Assembly (NCBI GenBank): GCA_942491735.1
Contig: CALOCN010000014.1
Span: 1,612,001-1,676,000, forward strand
DNA length: 64,000 nt
Direction: 5' to 3'
DNA from: CALOCN01 sp942491735
Lineage (GTDB): Bacteria > Eisenbacteria > RBG-16-71-46 > JABDJR01
The notes under the pieces are model-generated. The model was given only the letters and a program-made list of their open reading frames with translations. It did no database searches and was not told where the DNA came from. This document shows positions 51,025-59,593 of this stretch, one piece after another. Position 1 is the stretch's first letter. Each line of letters starts with the position of its first letter. The translations under genes were made by a program, and so were the position numbers.

Positions 51025-53715
51025 ATGCCGCTCGAACCCGGAACCGCGCTCGGCCACTACCGCATTGAAGCTCCGCTCGGAGCCGGGGGCATGGGGGAGG
51101 TCTACCGCGCCACGGACACCCGCCTCGACCGGGAGGTCGCGGTCAAGATCCTCTCCAGCGACCTGACCGACGACACCCTCCGACAGCGATTCGATCGGGA
51201 AGCCAAACTCATCTCGGGTTTGAACCACCCCAACATCTGTGTGCTCCACGACATCGGTCACCAGGACGGCGTCGACTACCTGGTCATGGAACTCCTGGAG
51301 GGGACCACCCTGACCGAGCGTCTGGGGAGGGGCTGCCTCTCCACCCGGGAAGTGGTGCGCTACGGATCGCAGATCGCCGACGCCCTGGACAAGGTGCACC
51401 GCAGCGGGATCGTGCACCGGGACCTCAAACCGGGGAACATCATGCTCACCCGGGAAGGGGTGAAGGTTCTCGACTTCGGCCTGGCCAAGGGCTCCGGTCC
51501 GGTCGCCGGCCCCTTCAACGCTTCCGCCGTGGTCACCCAACCGGGGGCGAGCGACGAGCCGCTCACCGGCGAGGGTTCCATCCTCGGCACGCTCCAGTAC
51601 ATGGCGCCGGAACAACTGGAAGGCCGCGAGACAGACGCCCGGGCGGATTTATTCTCGCTGGGGGCGATCCTCTACGAGATGGCCAGTGGTCGTCGGGCGT
51701 TCGAGGGGGACAGCCAGGCCAGCCTCATCGCCTCCATCATGACCTCCGAACCGCCGAGCCTCACCGAACTCCAGCCGGTGAGTCCCCCCGCGCTGGATCG
51801 TCTGGTGAACGCGTGCCTGGCCAAGGATCCCGAGGACCGCATCCAGAGCGCGCACGACCTCAAGCTGCAACTGCGGTGGCTGGGAGAGGGGAGCAGCAGC
51901 CAGAGCGTCATCCCGGAGGCACCGGTCCCGCCGCCCGCCCGGCGCCCCTCGGCGCGGGTGCCGTGGCTGCTGGTTGCATTGATGGGGCTCGGGCTCATTG
52001 CCCTCACCGCGCTGTGGGCGGTCGGGAACCGGGGGCCGTCGGTGGACCCCGGGGTCACGCGTCTGTCCGTGCGGATCCCCCAGGACGTGCGCATCAGTCC
52101 GGAACCGGAAGACATCGCGATCTCGCCGGACGGGAGCATGCTCGTCTTCGTCTCTTCCAGGGTGAACGGAGCCCTCTACGTTCGTGAGCTCGATGACCTG
52201 GAACCCCGGGAGCTGCCCGGGACCGACAAGGGATGGCAGCCCTTCTGGTCACCCGACGGTCGCACCATCGGCTACTTCGTCGAGGGCAAGATGATGCGGA
52301 TCCCGGCCTCGGGGGATCTCCCCCCGCAGCCCATCTGTGACGCGCCCAACGGGCGGGGTGGAACCTGGTCCAGCAGCGGCGACATCGTCTTTGCGCCCAA
52401 GTCCCTGGGGCCGCTATCGATCGTTTCCGCGTCGGGCGGGGTCCCCCGGGAGATCACCACCGTGGACAGCACCCAGGGCGAAAAGGGCCAGCGGTACCCG
52501 GAGTTCCTCCCCGACGACGACCACTTCCTCTACGTTTCGATCCTTGCCGAAGGACTCGCGGAGACACGTGTGGCCTCCCGCGAAGGGGGTACGCCCCGGA
52601 CCGTGCACCGGGGCGTCGGGATGGCCAACTTCGTCCCGCCCGGCTACCTGCTGTTCGACCAGGACGACCTGCTCTATGCCGTCCCCTTTGACCCGGACCG
52701 GCTCGAGGTCGCGGGAGTGCCGCGTGCCCTCAAGGACCTGGCCGGGGGAGAGCGCAACTACTTCCGCAGCGGTCCGGTGTCGGCATCGCGCAACGGTACC
52801 CTGGTCTACCACCAGGATCCCCTCTACTCCGAACTCCGATGGTACGACCGCGGCGGGCGGCATCTGGATACGATCGACCTCCCCGACGACGTCTACTCGG
52901 GCTTCCGGATCTCGCCCGACGGCGAGCGGGTGGTGGTGACCCGACGGTCCCCCGAGAATGAGACCGATCTCTGGATGGTCGATCTGAATCGGGGCGCCCT
53001 GAGCCGGCTCACCACCGAGCCCAGCCGCAACGGGCACGCAGTCTGGACCCCTGACGGCCGGGGCATGGCATTCCAGTCCCGGAGAAACGGAAAAATCGGT
53101 CTGTACATGCGAGACCAGGGGGGGCTTGGATCGGACCGGCTCCTGGCGGAACCGGGGCCGGGATTCTGTCTCCCCCAGACCTGGTCACGGGACGGTGCGA
53201 TCCTTGTCTTCCGGGATCTGGGCCTCGGCTCGAGCCGGAACGACATCTTTCTCCTGCACGTGGAGACCGGACGGGTCGAGTCGTTCCTGGTCACCGACGA
53301 CGACGATCTGAACCCCTCCGTCTCCCCCAACGGCGCGTGGGTGGCCTATCGCTCCGACAAGAGCGGCCGGTTCCAGATCCACCTCACCCGGTTCCCGGAG
53401 AAGGGCGTGGACTACCAGGTGACGACCCGCGGGACGGGCGCCCCCTTCGGTGAGAACGAGGCCCGTCCGCTCTGGCACCCGGATTCGGGTGCGCTGCTTT
53501 ACCTGGATGCGGACGGACAGAGCCTGATGGAGGTGGAGATCGCGTTGGGCGATCCGCCGGTCTTCGGCGATCCGCAGTTGCTGTTCCGGATCCCGCCGGG
53601 CACCACCACGTGGCACACGGTGGACGCCGAGACGTTCCTCCTCGCGGTCCGCAAGTCGACCCAGGGCGCGGTCGTCGTCGTTTCCAATTGGGGGGAGAGC
53701 CTGGGGCGGGACTAG
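51025..53715 (+). CDS. Membrane Ser/Thr protein kinase with C-terminal beta-propeller
   Basis: 896 residues. Kinase domain about residues 9-275: GAGGMGEVYRA, VAVKIL (Lys41), HRDLKPGN, DFGLAK, GTLQYMAPEQ and a DLFSLGAILYEM motif, so it is active by sequence. Proline-rich linker, then a membrane segment at about 311-333. The outer part is a TolB/WD40-like propeller with repeats such as ISPDGSMLVFVSS, WSPDGRTIGYF and VSPNGAWVAYRSD. The propeller probably senses an external cue. It lies between a cco-associated gene and ccoI. A CATAAT near 50993 may be its -10 element. Confidence 0.9.
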   Translation: MPLEPGTALGHYRIEAPLGAGGMGEVYRATDTRLDREVAVKILSSDLTDDTLRQRFDREAKLISGLNHPNICVLHDIGHQDGVDYLVMELLEGTTLTERLGRGCLSTREVVRYGSQIADALDKVHRSGIVHRDLKPGNIMLTREGVKVLDFGLAKGSGPVAGPFNASAVVTQPGASDEPLTGEGSILGTLQYMAPEQLEGRETDARADLFSLGAILYEMASGRRAFEGDSQASLIASIMTSEPPSLTELQPVSPPALDRLVNACLAKDPEDRIQSAHDLKLQLRWLGEGSSSQSVIPEAPVPPPARRPSARVPWLLVALMGLGLIALTALWAVGNRGPSVDPGVTRLSVRIPQDVRISPEPEDIAISPDGSMLVFVSSRVNGALYVRELDDLEPRELPGTDKGWQPFWSPDGRTIGYFVEGKMMRIPASGDLPPQPICDAPNGRGGTWSSSGDIVFAPKSLGPLSIVSASGGVPREITTVDSTQGEKGQRYPEFLPDDDHFLYVSILAEGLAETRVASREGGTPRTVHRGVGMANFVPPGYLLFDQDDLLYAVPFDPDRLEVAGVPRALKDLAGGERNYFRSGPVSASRNGTLVYHQDPLYSELRWYDRGGRHLDTIDLPDDVYSGFRISPDGERVVVTRRSPENETDLWMVDLNRGALSRLTTEPSRNGHAVWTPDGRGMAFQSRRNGKIGLYMRDQGGLGSDRLLAEPGPGFCLPQTWSRDGAILVFRDLGLGSSRNDIFLLHVETGRVESFLVTDDDDLNPSVSPNGAWVAYRSDKSGRFQIHLTRFPEKGVDYQVTTRGTGAPFGENEARPLWHPDSGALLYLDADGQSLMEVEIALGDPPVFGDPQLLFRIPPGTTTWHTVDAETFLLAVRKSTQGAVVVVSNWGESLGRD

Positions 53716-53772
53716 GCGACCCACTCCCGGGAAAGCGGACAAAAACGATCCCCTGGGTACAATTATATAAGT

Positions 53773-53817
53773 GATCAAAATAGTCTCTTGATCCAATTGA
53801 ATAGCGTTATGTACAAA
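53773..53817 (+). promoter_or_regulatory. AT-rich cco promoter region with GATCAA-N9-TTGATC inverted repeat
   Basis: GATCAA at 53773-53778 is the perfect inverse of TTGATC at 53788-53793. TTGATC at 53788 and TACAAA at 53812-53817, 18 bases apart, could be -35 and -10. TTGAT half sites are also the FNR/CRP-family half site, but their order is opposite to a standard FNR box. The stretch about 53755-53825 is far more AT-rich than the window. It lies 65-110 bases before ccoI. Confidence 0.45.
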
Positions 53818-53882
53818 GAGATGCGGTTGGAACCGGTGGGACCCTGCTAACTTGATCCGGCGGCGCACCATGGAAGTGATTC

Positions 53883-56324
53883 ATGGTGACGACCGCGGAC
53901 ATCGGGATGAGCACAGCCGCCAGCCTTCTGACACCATCACTCGACGGGACCATCTCCCGGTCGGCCCTCCCCGCAGCCCGTGACGACGGGTTGTGCACAC
54001 ACTGCCTGTTGCCGGTGCCCGCTCAGCGACGCGGTCGTCAGGATCCCTTCTGTTGCGACGGTTGTGCCCGGGTCTACGAGCTGTTGCAGGGGAGCGGGTA
54101 CGGTGACTACTACCGTCTGCGTCGCGGGTCCACCGCGCCTCCGCTGGGGGAGCGTCGCGACTCGCTCCTGTGGCTCGACGCGGCATTGGCCGAGGCCCCC
54201 AACGACGGGCCCTGCCGTCTCACCCTCGATGTCCAGGGCATCCACTGCGCGGCCTGTGTCTGGCTGCTGCAGTCCTCCTTTCGCCGGCACGCGGGCGGGT
54301 TGGGACTGACCCTGGATCCGGCGCTGGGGAAGGCCGAGGTCAGCTGGGACCCCGGCCGGGGCTCGCTCAAGTCCTGGGTGGAGGAGGCGGAGAGCTTCGG
54401 CTATCGCTTCGGGCCGGACCTCAAGGAGGATCGGTCGCGCCTGGATGGGCTCGCGGTGCGGCTGGGCATCACCGTGGCCGCGGCCATGAACGCGATGGTC
54501 TTTGCCTTGGCGTTCTATCTCGGGCTCGAGCCCAGCGATCCGCTGGGGCGCATTTTCGGTGTCCTCAGCCTGATTCTGGCCACGGTGGCGCTCGGGGTCG
54601 GCGGCTGGGTCTTCATCCGCTCCGCCCTGCGTGCGATGCGGCGGGGACTCGTCCACCTTGATCTTCCCATCGCCCTGGGGATCGTCCTGGCCTACGGGGG
54701 GTCGGTGGCGGCCTACGCGACGCAGGGGATCGAGGGGGCCTACTTCGACTCGGTCACCGTGTTCATCGCCCTCATGTTGCTGGGGCGCTGGCTCCAGGAC
54801 CGGGTCGTGGCCCGCAATCGGGCGCGTCTTCTCCAGGATGACCGTCTGGAAGCGGTGCGCGTACGGCGCCGCATGGGCGAGGAGTTCGAGATCATCTCCG
54901 CGGACCGGATCGAAACCGGGACCCGGTTGTGGGTGGTGGCGGGGGAGTTCCTTCCGGTGGCGGCACGGCTGGAGGGGGATCCGGCGACGTTTACCCTGGA
55001 CTGGATTACCGGGGAGTCCCAACCGGTCACCTTCGCACCGGGCGAGCGGGTACCGGCCGGTGCATTCCATGCCGGGGATGCTCCGGTGACCGTGATGGCC
55101 GACGAACCGTTCCGGGCCTCGGTGCTCCATGACCTGCTCGCGCGTCGTGGGGAGAGCCCGATGGACCGGGGCGACTGGTGGCGCCGGGTCAGCCTGGGTT
55201 GGGTCACCGCGGTCATGACCCTGGGGGTGGTCGGGTTTGTTGCCTGGATCGGGGCCGGTTGGGACCGCGCGCTTCAGGTCACCGTGTCCGTCCTGGTCGT
55301 GGCCTGTCCGTGTGCGTTCGGGTTGGCCGTACCGCTGGCCCGGGAGCTCACCCTTTCCGGGCTTCGCCGCCGCGGCGTGTTCCTGCGCAACCACGAGGTC
55401 CTGGACCGACTGCTCGCGGTCCGTCGCATTGCCTTCGACAAGACCGGGACGGTGACCGTGGGTGCGCCGGCCCTGGACCCGGAATCGCAGGATGCGCTGG
55501 CCACCCTGGCTCCCGCAGATCGCTCCGCGCTGCTGTCCCTCACCGCGCACAACAACCACCCGATGAGCGCGGCTCTGACCCGGGCCCTCCTGCAACCGGG
55601 TGACCGCATTCCCGCGGAGCGGGTGCGCGAGGTACCCGGAATGGGGGTGCGACTGGAGCGGGAAGGAACGGTCTATCGACTGGGGCGCCCCGGGTTCGCC
55701 GACTCCGCCGCCGAGTCGGACCGGACCGGAACCGTCTTCTCCCGGGATGGGGAACCGGTGGTGACGCTGCGATTCGGCGAGAGGTTGAAGGAGGACGCGC
55801 GTGAGGAGATCGATGCCCTGCGGGCGCAAGGGCAGACCGTCTATCTGGTGAGCGGGGACGAACCGGGCCGGGTGCGCCGACTGGCCGAGCGGGTGGGCAT
55901 CCCCGTCGCATGTGCCCTGGGCGGGCTCACCCCGGAGGGCAAGGTGGAGTGGGTGGCCGGGAACGATCGTGGGGACCTCCTCTTCGTGGGGGACGGCCTC
56001 AACGACGCGCCGGCCCTGGACCGGGCGACCTGCGCCGCGACACCGGCCGTGGATCATCCCTCGGTCCCCGCGCGTTCGGATCTGTATTTCCTGGGCGAAG
56101 GCATTGCCGCGGTGCGCCACGCGCTGCGTGCCGCCCGCCGACTGCGCACGGTGGTGCGCGACGACCTTGCCCTCGCCGTTCTCTACAACGCCGGGGCGAT
56201 CGGCTGCTGCCTGGCCGGACTCGTCACCCCGGTCGCCGCGGCCATTCTCATGCCGGTGAGCTCGCTTCTCCTGGTTTCGGTCACCACGTTCCGTCTACGG
56301 AGGGAGTCGGCATGGACGTCCTGA
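53883..56324 (+). CDS. ccoI: CcoI/FixI copper-transporting P-type ATPase
   Basis: 813 residues. N-terminal Cys-rich module (LCTHCLLPV and FCCDGC, about 38-61), then a CxxC heavy-metal domain GIHCAACVW (Cys122, Cys125). Membrane CPC motif ACPCAFG at about 475, phosphorylation site DKTGT at about 519, HP motif in HNNHPMS and hinge GDGLNDAPAL at about 702. Eight membrane segments are expected. It exports copper for assembly of the oxidase. A second ATG at 53907 is a possible start. It overlaps ccoS by 13 bases. Confidence 0.93.
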   Translation: MVTTADIGMSTAASLLTPSLDGTISRSALPAARDDGLCTHCLLPVPAQRRGRQDPFCCDGCARVYELLQGSGYGDYYRLRRGSTAPPLGERRDSLLWLDAALAEAPNDGPCRLTLDVQGIHCAACVWLLQSSFRRHAGGLGLTLDPALGKAEVSWDPGRGSLKSWVEEAESFGYRFGPDLKEDRSRLDGLAVRLGITVAAAMNAMVFALAFYLGLEPSDPLGRIFGVLSLILATVALGVGGWVFIRSALRAMRRGLVHLDLPIALGIVLAYGGSVAAYATQGIEGAYFDSVTVFIALMLLGRWLQDRVVARNRARLLQDDRLEAVRVRRRMGEEFEIISADRIETGTRLWVVAGEFLPVAARLEGDPATFTLDWITGESQPVTFAPGERVPAGAFHAGDAPVTVMADEPFRASVLHDLLARRGESPMDRGDWWRRVSLGWVTAVMTLGVVGFVAWIGAGWDRALQVTVSVLVVACPCAFGLAVPLARELTLSGLRRRGVFLRNHEVLDRLLAVRRIAFDKTGTVTVGAPALDPESQDALATLAPADRSALLSLTAHNNHPMSAALTRALLQPGDRIPAERVREVPGMGVRLEREGTVYRLGRPGFADSAAESDRTGTVFSRDGEPVVTLRFGERLKEDAREEIDALRAQGQTVYLVSGDEPGRVRRLAERVGIPVACALGGLTPEGKVEWVAGNDRGDLLFVGDGLNDAPALDRATCAATPAVDHPSVPARSDLYFLGEGIAAVRHALRAARRLRTVVRDDLALAVLYNAGAIGCCLAGLVTPVAAAILMPVSSLLLVSVTTFRLRRESAWTS

Positions 56325-56491
56325 TCATCACCGTATTCGTGAGCCTGGTTCTCGGGATCGGGGCGCTCCTCCTGTTCCTCAAGGGAGTGCGCCAGGGGGA
56401 TTTCGACCACGCCGACCGACTCTCACTGTTGCCTCTCGAGGAGGACCCTCGGGAACCCAACCCTGACCGAAAGGCCGACGATGACGACTAA
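56312..56491 (+). CDS. ccoS: CcoS-type cbb3 oxidase maturation protein
   Basis: 59 residues with one membrane segment (LIITVFVSLVLGIGALLLF), then FLKGVRQGDFDHADRLS. That is the normal CcoS layout. It overlaps ccoI at the 5' end and ccoNO at the 3' end. The tail reads LPLEEDPRE, a motif that recurs in the CcoQ-like protein. CcoS is needed to insert cofactors into the oxidase. Confidence 0.88.
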   Translation: MDVLIITVFVSLVLGIGALLLFLKGVRQGDFDHADRLSLLPLEEDPREPNPDRKADDDD

Positions 56492-58808
56492 CGCCGTCGA
56501 AACCCGACACATCGTCTACGACGACTCCATTACCCGGGCCTTCATCTGGGCCTCCATCGCCTTCGGCCTGGTGGCCATGCTGGTGGGGGCGATCGTGGCC
56601 ACCCAGCTCTGGTTGTGGCAGGCGAACCTGGGGACCTCCTGGCTCTCGTTCGGTCGTCTGCGCCCGCTGCACACCAATGCGGCCATCTTCGCCTTTGTCG
56701 GCAACATGATGTTCGCCGGGATCTACTACTCCACCCAGCGGCTGCTCAAGACGCGGATGGCCTCGGACGCCCTGAGCTGGATCAACTTCTGGGGTTGGCA
56801 GCTCATCATCGTGGCCGCGGCGATCACCCTGCCGCTCGGACTGACCCAGTCCAAGGAGTACGCGGAGCTGATCTGGCCCATCGACATCGCCATCGCGGTG
56901 GTGTGGGTGCTCTTCGCCATCAACTTCTTCTGGACCATCGCCAAACGCAACGAACGGAACCTGTACGTGGCGATCTGGTTCTACATCGCCACCATCATCA
57001 CCATCGCCGTGTTGCACATCGTCAACAACCTGCACCTGCCGACCAGCCTCACCCACAGCTATCCCATCTTTGCCGGGGTGCAGGATGCCCTGGTCCAGTG
57101 GTGGTACGGCCACAACGCGGTCGGCTTCTTCCTCACCACGCCCATCCTCGGCATCATGTACTACTTCCTGCCCAAGGCGGCCGAGCGTCCGGTCTATTCC
57201 TACCGGCTCTCGATCGTCCACTTCTGGGCCCTGGTCTTCGTCTACATCTGGGCCGGACCGCACCACCTGCTCAACACCTCGCTTCCCGACTGGGCCCAGA
57301 GCCTGGGCATGGTGTTCAGCCTCATGCTGTGGGCGCCGTCGTGGGGCGGGATGCTCAACGGGCTGCTCACCCTGCGCGGGGCCTGGGACAAGTTGCGCAC
57401 CGACCCGGTCATCAAGTTCTACATCGTGGCGGTGACCTTCTACGGCATGTCCACCTTCGAGGGGCCGCTGCTCTCCATTCGCAGCGTCAACGCCCTGGCC
57501 CACTACACGGACTGGATCATCGGCCACGTCCATGCCGGGGCGCTGGGGTGGAACGGGTTCATGGCCGCCGGGATGTTCTACTGGCTGGTCCCGCGGTTGT
57601 GGAACACGAAACTCTGGTCCACTCGTCTCGCCGACGCCCACTTCTGGATCGGGACCTTCGGGATCCTTCTCTACGTGGTTGCCATGTGGGTGAGCGGGAT
57701 CAACCAGGGCCTGTTCTGGCGCGCCCTGGATGCCGACGGATTCCTCAAGTATCCGGACTTCGTGGAAGGCCTGCTCTCGGCCCGCTTCCTCTATGTGATG
57801 CGTCTCCTCGGCGGTCTCATGTACCTGGGAGGGTTCATCCTTCTCGTGTTCAACCTGCTCAAGACCATCGCCCAGGGGAAGACGGTGAACGGCGAAGTGG
57901 ATGTGGTGGTCCCGGTGAAGCAGGCCGGTGCGGCGTCCCCGCCCCTGTGGAGCGGGAAACCGATCGTCTTCACCCTGCTCGTGTTGTTCTTCGGCACCCT
58001 GTTCATCATGTCGTCGGTCATCAAGGCCATTCTTGCCCTGCTCGCCGGGCTGGTGGTGGTGGCGGTCGCCTACCTGACCATGGGTCGGGGGAAGGGCGAC
58101 CAGCCGGCCTGGCACCGCATCCTGGAAGGGAGGCCCCTGGCCTTCACCGTGCTGGTGCTGCTGGCGGTGCTCGCGGGGGGGATCGCCGAACTGGTTCCGG
58201 CGGTGGTCATTCGGGACCAGGCCGCGGATACCGCCGGATCCCCGTGGCAACAGAAGCCGTACAGTCCGCTCGAGCTGGAGGGACGCGACATCTATGTGCG
58301 CGAGGGCTGCTACAACTGCCACAGCCAGATGATCCGCCCCTTCCGTCACGAGACCCTGCGCTACGGGGAGTACTCGCGGCTGGAGGAGTTCATCTACGAC
58401 CACCCGTTCCAGTTCGGTTCCAAGCGGACCGGACCGGATCTGCACCGGGTGGGAGGCAAGTACCCCAACCTCTGGCACTACCAGCATCTCATGGACCCAC
58501 GCTCGACCTCGCCCGGGTCCAACATGCCGGGCTATGTCTGGCTGCGTGACGAGCGGGTCGCCCTGGAGTCGACCTCGGCAAAGCTCCGGGCCATGCAGCA
58601 GCTGGGCGTTCCCTACAGCGGCCAGGACGTCCTGACCGCATCCGACGTCGCGGTGTCCCAGGGGGAACTCATCACCCGGGACCTGGCCACCCAGGGCATC
58701 GAGATCGATCCGGAAAGCCGGATGGTCGCCCTCATCGCGTATCTGCAGCGGCTGGGCCGAGGCCCCCAGCCGGTCGCCGACACCCTCGTTACCCAGGCAG
58801 GGAGGTAG
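56481..58808 (+). CDS. ccoNO: Fused cbb3 oxidase subunits I and II (CcoN-CcoO)
   Basis: 775 residues. The CcoN part (about 1-470) has twelve membrane helices and His ligands in LHTNAAIFAF (low-spin heme), WYGHNAVGFF (copper), GPHHLLNT and IGHVHAG (heme pair). A linker with extra membrane segments follows. The CcoO part (about 585-775) has one heme site, GCYNCHSQMIRPF (Cys610), and a Met ligand in SNMPGY. Fused CcoNO occurs in Bacteroidetes and some related groups. The fusion makes one chain of the catalytic core of the high-affinity oxygen reductase. Confidence 0.94.
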   Translation: MTTNAVETRHIVYDDSITRAFIWASIAFGLVAMLVGAIVATQLWLWQANLGTSWLSFGRLRPLHTNAAIFAFVGNMMFAGIYYSTQRLLKTRMASDALSWINFWGWQLIIVAAAITLPLGLTQSKEYAELIWPIDIAIAVVWVLFAINFFWTIAKRNERNLYVAIWFYIATIITIAVLHIVNNLHLPTSLTHSYPIFAGVQDALVQWWYGHNAVGFFLTTPILGIMYYFLPKAAERPVYSYRLSIVHFWALVFVYIWAGPHHLLNTSLPDWAQSLGMVFSLMLWAPSWGGMLNGLLTLRGAWDKLRTDPVIKFYIVAVTFYGMSTFEGPLLSIRSVNALAHYTDWIIGHVHAGALGWNGFMAAGMFYWLVPRLWNTKLWSTRLADAHFWIGTFGILLYVVAMWVSGINQGLFWRALDADGFLKYPDFVEGLLSARFLYVMRLLGGLMYLGGFILLVFNLLKTIAQGKTVNGEVDVVVPVKQAGAASPPLWSGKPIVFTLLVLFFGTLFIMSSVIKAILALLAGLVVVAVAYLTMGRGKGDQPAWHRILEGRPLAFTVLVLLAVLAGGIAELVPAVVIRDQAADTAGSPWQQKPYSPLELEGRDIYVREGCYNCHSQMIRPFRHETLRYGEYSRLEEFIYDHPFQFGSKRTGPDLHRVGGKYPNLWHYQHLMDPRSTSPGSNMPGYVWLRDERVALESTSAKLRAMQQLGVPYSGQDVLTASDVAVSQGELITRDLATQGIEIDPESRMVALIAYLQRLGRGPQPVADTLVTQAGR

Positions 58809-58811
58809 CTC

Positions 58812-59003
58812 ATGTTTCGTGACTTTCTCGTCGACAGCAATCACCTGATCTGGCCCCTGCTCGCATTCATCGTGTTCTTCCTTACCTTCGTCGGCGTCCT
58901 GGTCTATGTGCTGACCGGAGTGCTGCGGTCCACGTCGTTCGATCGCATGGCCTCGCTTCCCCTCGAGGAGGATCGCGACAGCACCGAAGGGGGTCGCCGA
59001 TGA
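58812..59003 (+). CDS. ccoQ: CcoQ-like small subunit
   Basis: 63 residues with one membrane segment (WPLLAFIVFFLTFVGVLVYVL). The C-terminus reads FDRMASLPLEED, which fits the acidic LPLxDD motif of CcoQ/FixQ. It lies three bases after ccoNO and overlaps ccoP. It stabilises the complex in other bacteria. Confidence 0.75.
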   Translation: MFRDFLVDSNHLIWPLLAFIVFFLTFVGVLVYVLTGVLRSTSFDRMASLPLEEDRDSTEGGRR

Positions 59004-59593
59004 GTCCGGATCAGGAAACCCGGGATCAGGTACTCGATCACGACTACGACGGGATCCAGGAGTACGACAACCGGCTTCCCAACTGGTGGCTGTACACGCT
59101 GTACGGGGCCATCGTGTTCGCGGTCTTCTACTGGCTCCATTTCCACACCCTCGGTTCCGGCAAGCTGCCGCCCGAGCGCTACGAGGTGGAGATGGTCCAG
59201 GCGGCCGAGGCGCAGCTGGCCCGCATGGGGGATCAGGACCTGAGCAACGAGAGCCTGCAGCTGTTGGCTACCGTTCCGGCCCGGGTCGAGGCGGGGCGCG
59301 AGATCTTCATGCAGTTCTGCGTGGTGTGCCACGGCGAACGGGGCGAGGGAATCGTGGGCCCCAACCTCACCGATGCCTACTGGGTCCACGGGGGTCAGCC
59401 CATGGACATGTACGAGACGGTGACCAACGGTGTGCTCGACAAGGGCATGGCCGCCTGGGGAAACCAGCTGGGGCCGCGCCGGGTCATGGATGTGGTCGGG
59501 TTCCTGTTGACCCTGCAGAACACCAATGTGCCGGGGAAGGCGCCCGAAGGGGAGCCCATGGACGCGGCCTCGGAAGGGGCCAAGAGCGAGTGA
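59000..59593 (+). CDS. ccoP: CcoP-type monoheme cytochrome c subunit
   Basis: 197 residues. The N-terminus has the CcoP pattern YDGIQEYDNRLPNWWLYTLY and one membrane helix. A single heme site follows: FCVVCHGERGEG, with a Met ligand likely in KGMAAWG. Typical CcoP of Proteobacteria has two hemes and about 300 residues; this is the short form. It passes electrons to CcoO. It overlaps ccoQ and ccoG by four bases each. Confidence 0.88.
   Translation: MSPDQETRDQVLDHDYDGIQEYDNRLPNWWLYTLYGAIVFAVFYWLHFHTLGSGKLPPERYEVEMVQAAEAQLARMGDQDLSNESLQLLATVPARVEAGREIFMQFCVVCHGERGEGIVGPNLTDAYWVHGGQPMDMYETVTNGVLDKGMAAWGNQLGPRRVMDVVGFLLTLQNTNVPGKAPEGEPMDAASEGAKSE

Noticed and set aside
53788..53801. Standard FNR box TTGAT-N4-ATCAA
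   Set aside because: The sequence is TTGATCCAATTGAA; the right half has two mismatches. Only the outer inverted repeat is reported.
56379..58844. 821-codon minus-strand frame opposite ccoNO
   Set aside because: The plus strand codes for the oxidase with all heme and copper ligands. The minus frame is a composition shadow.
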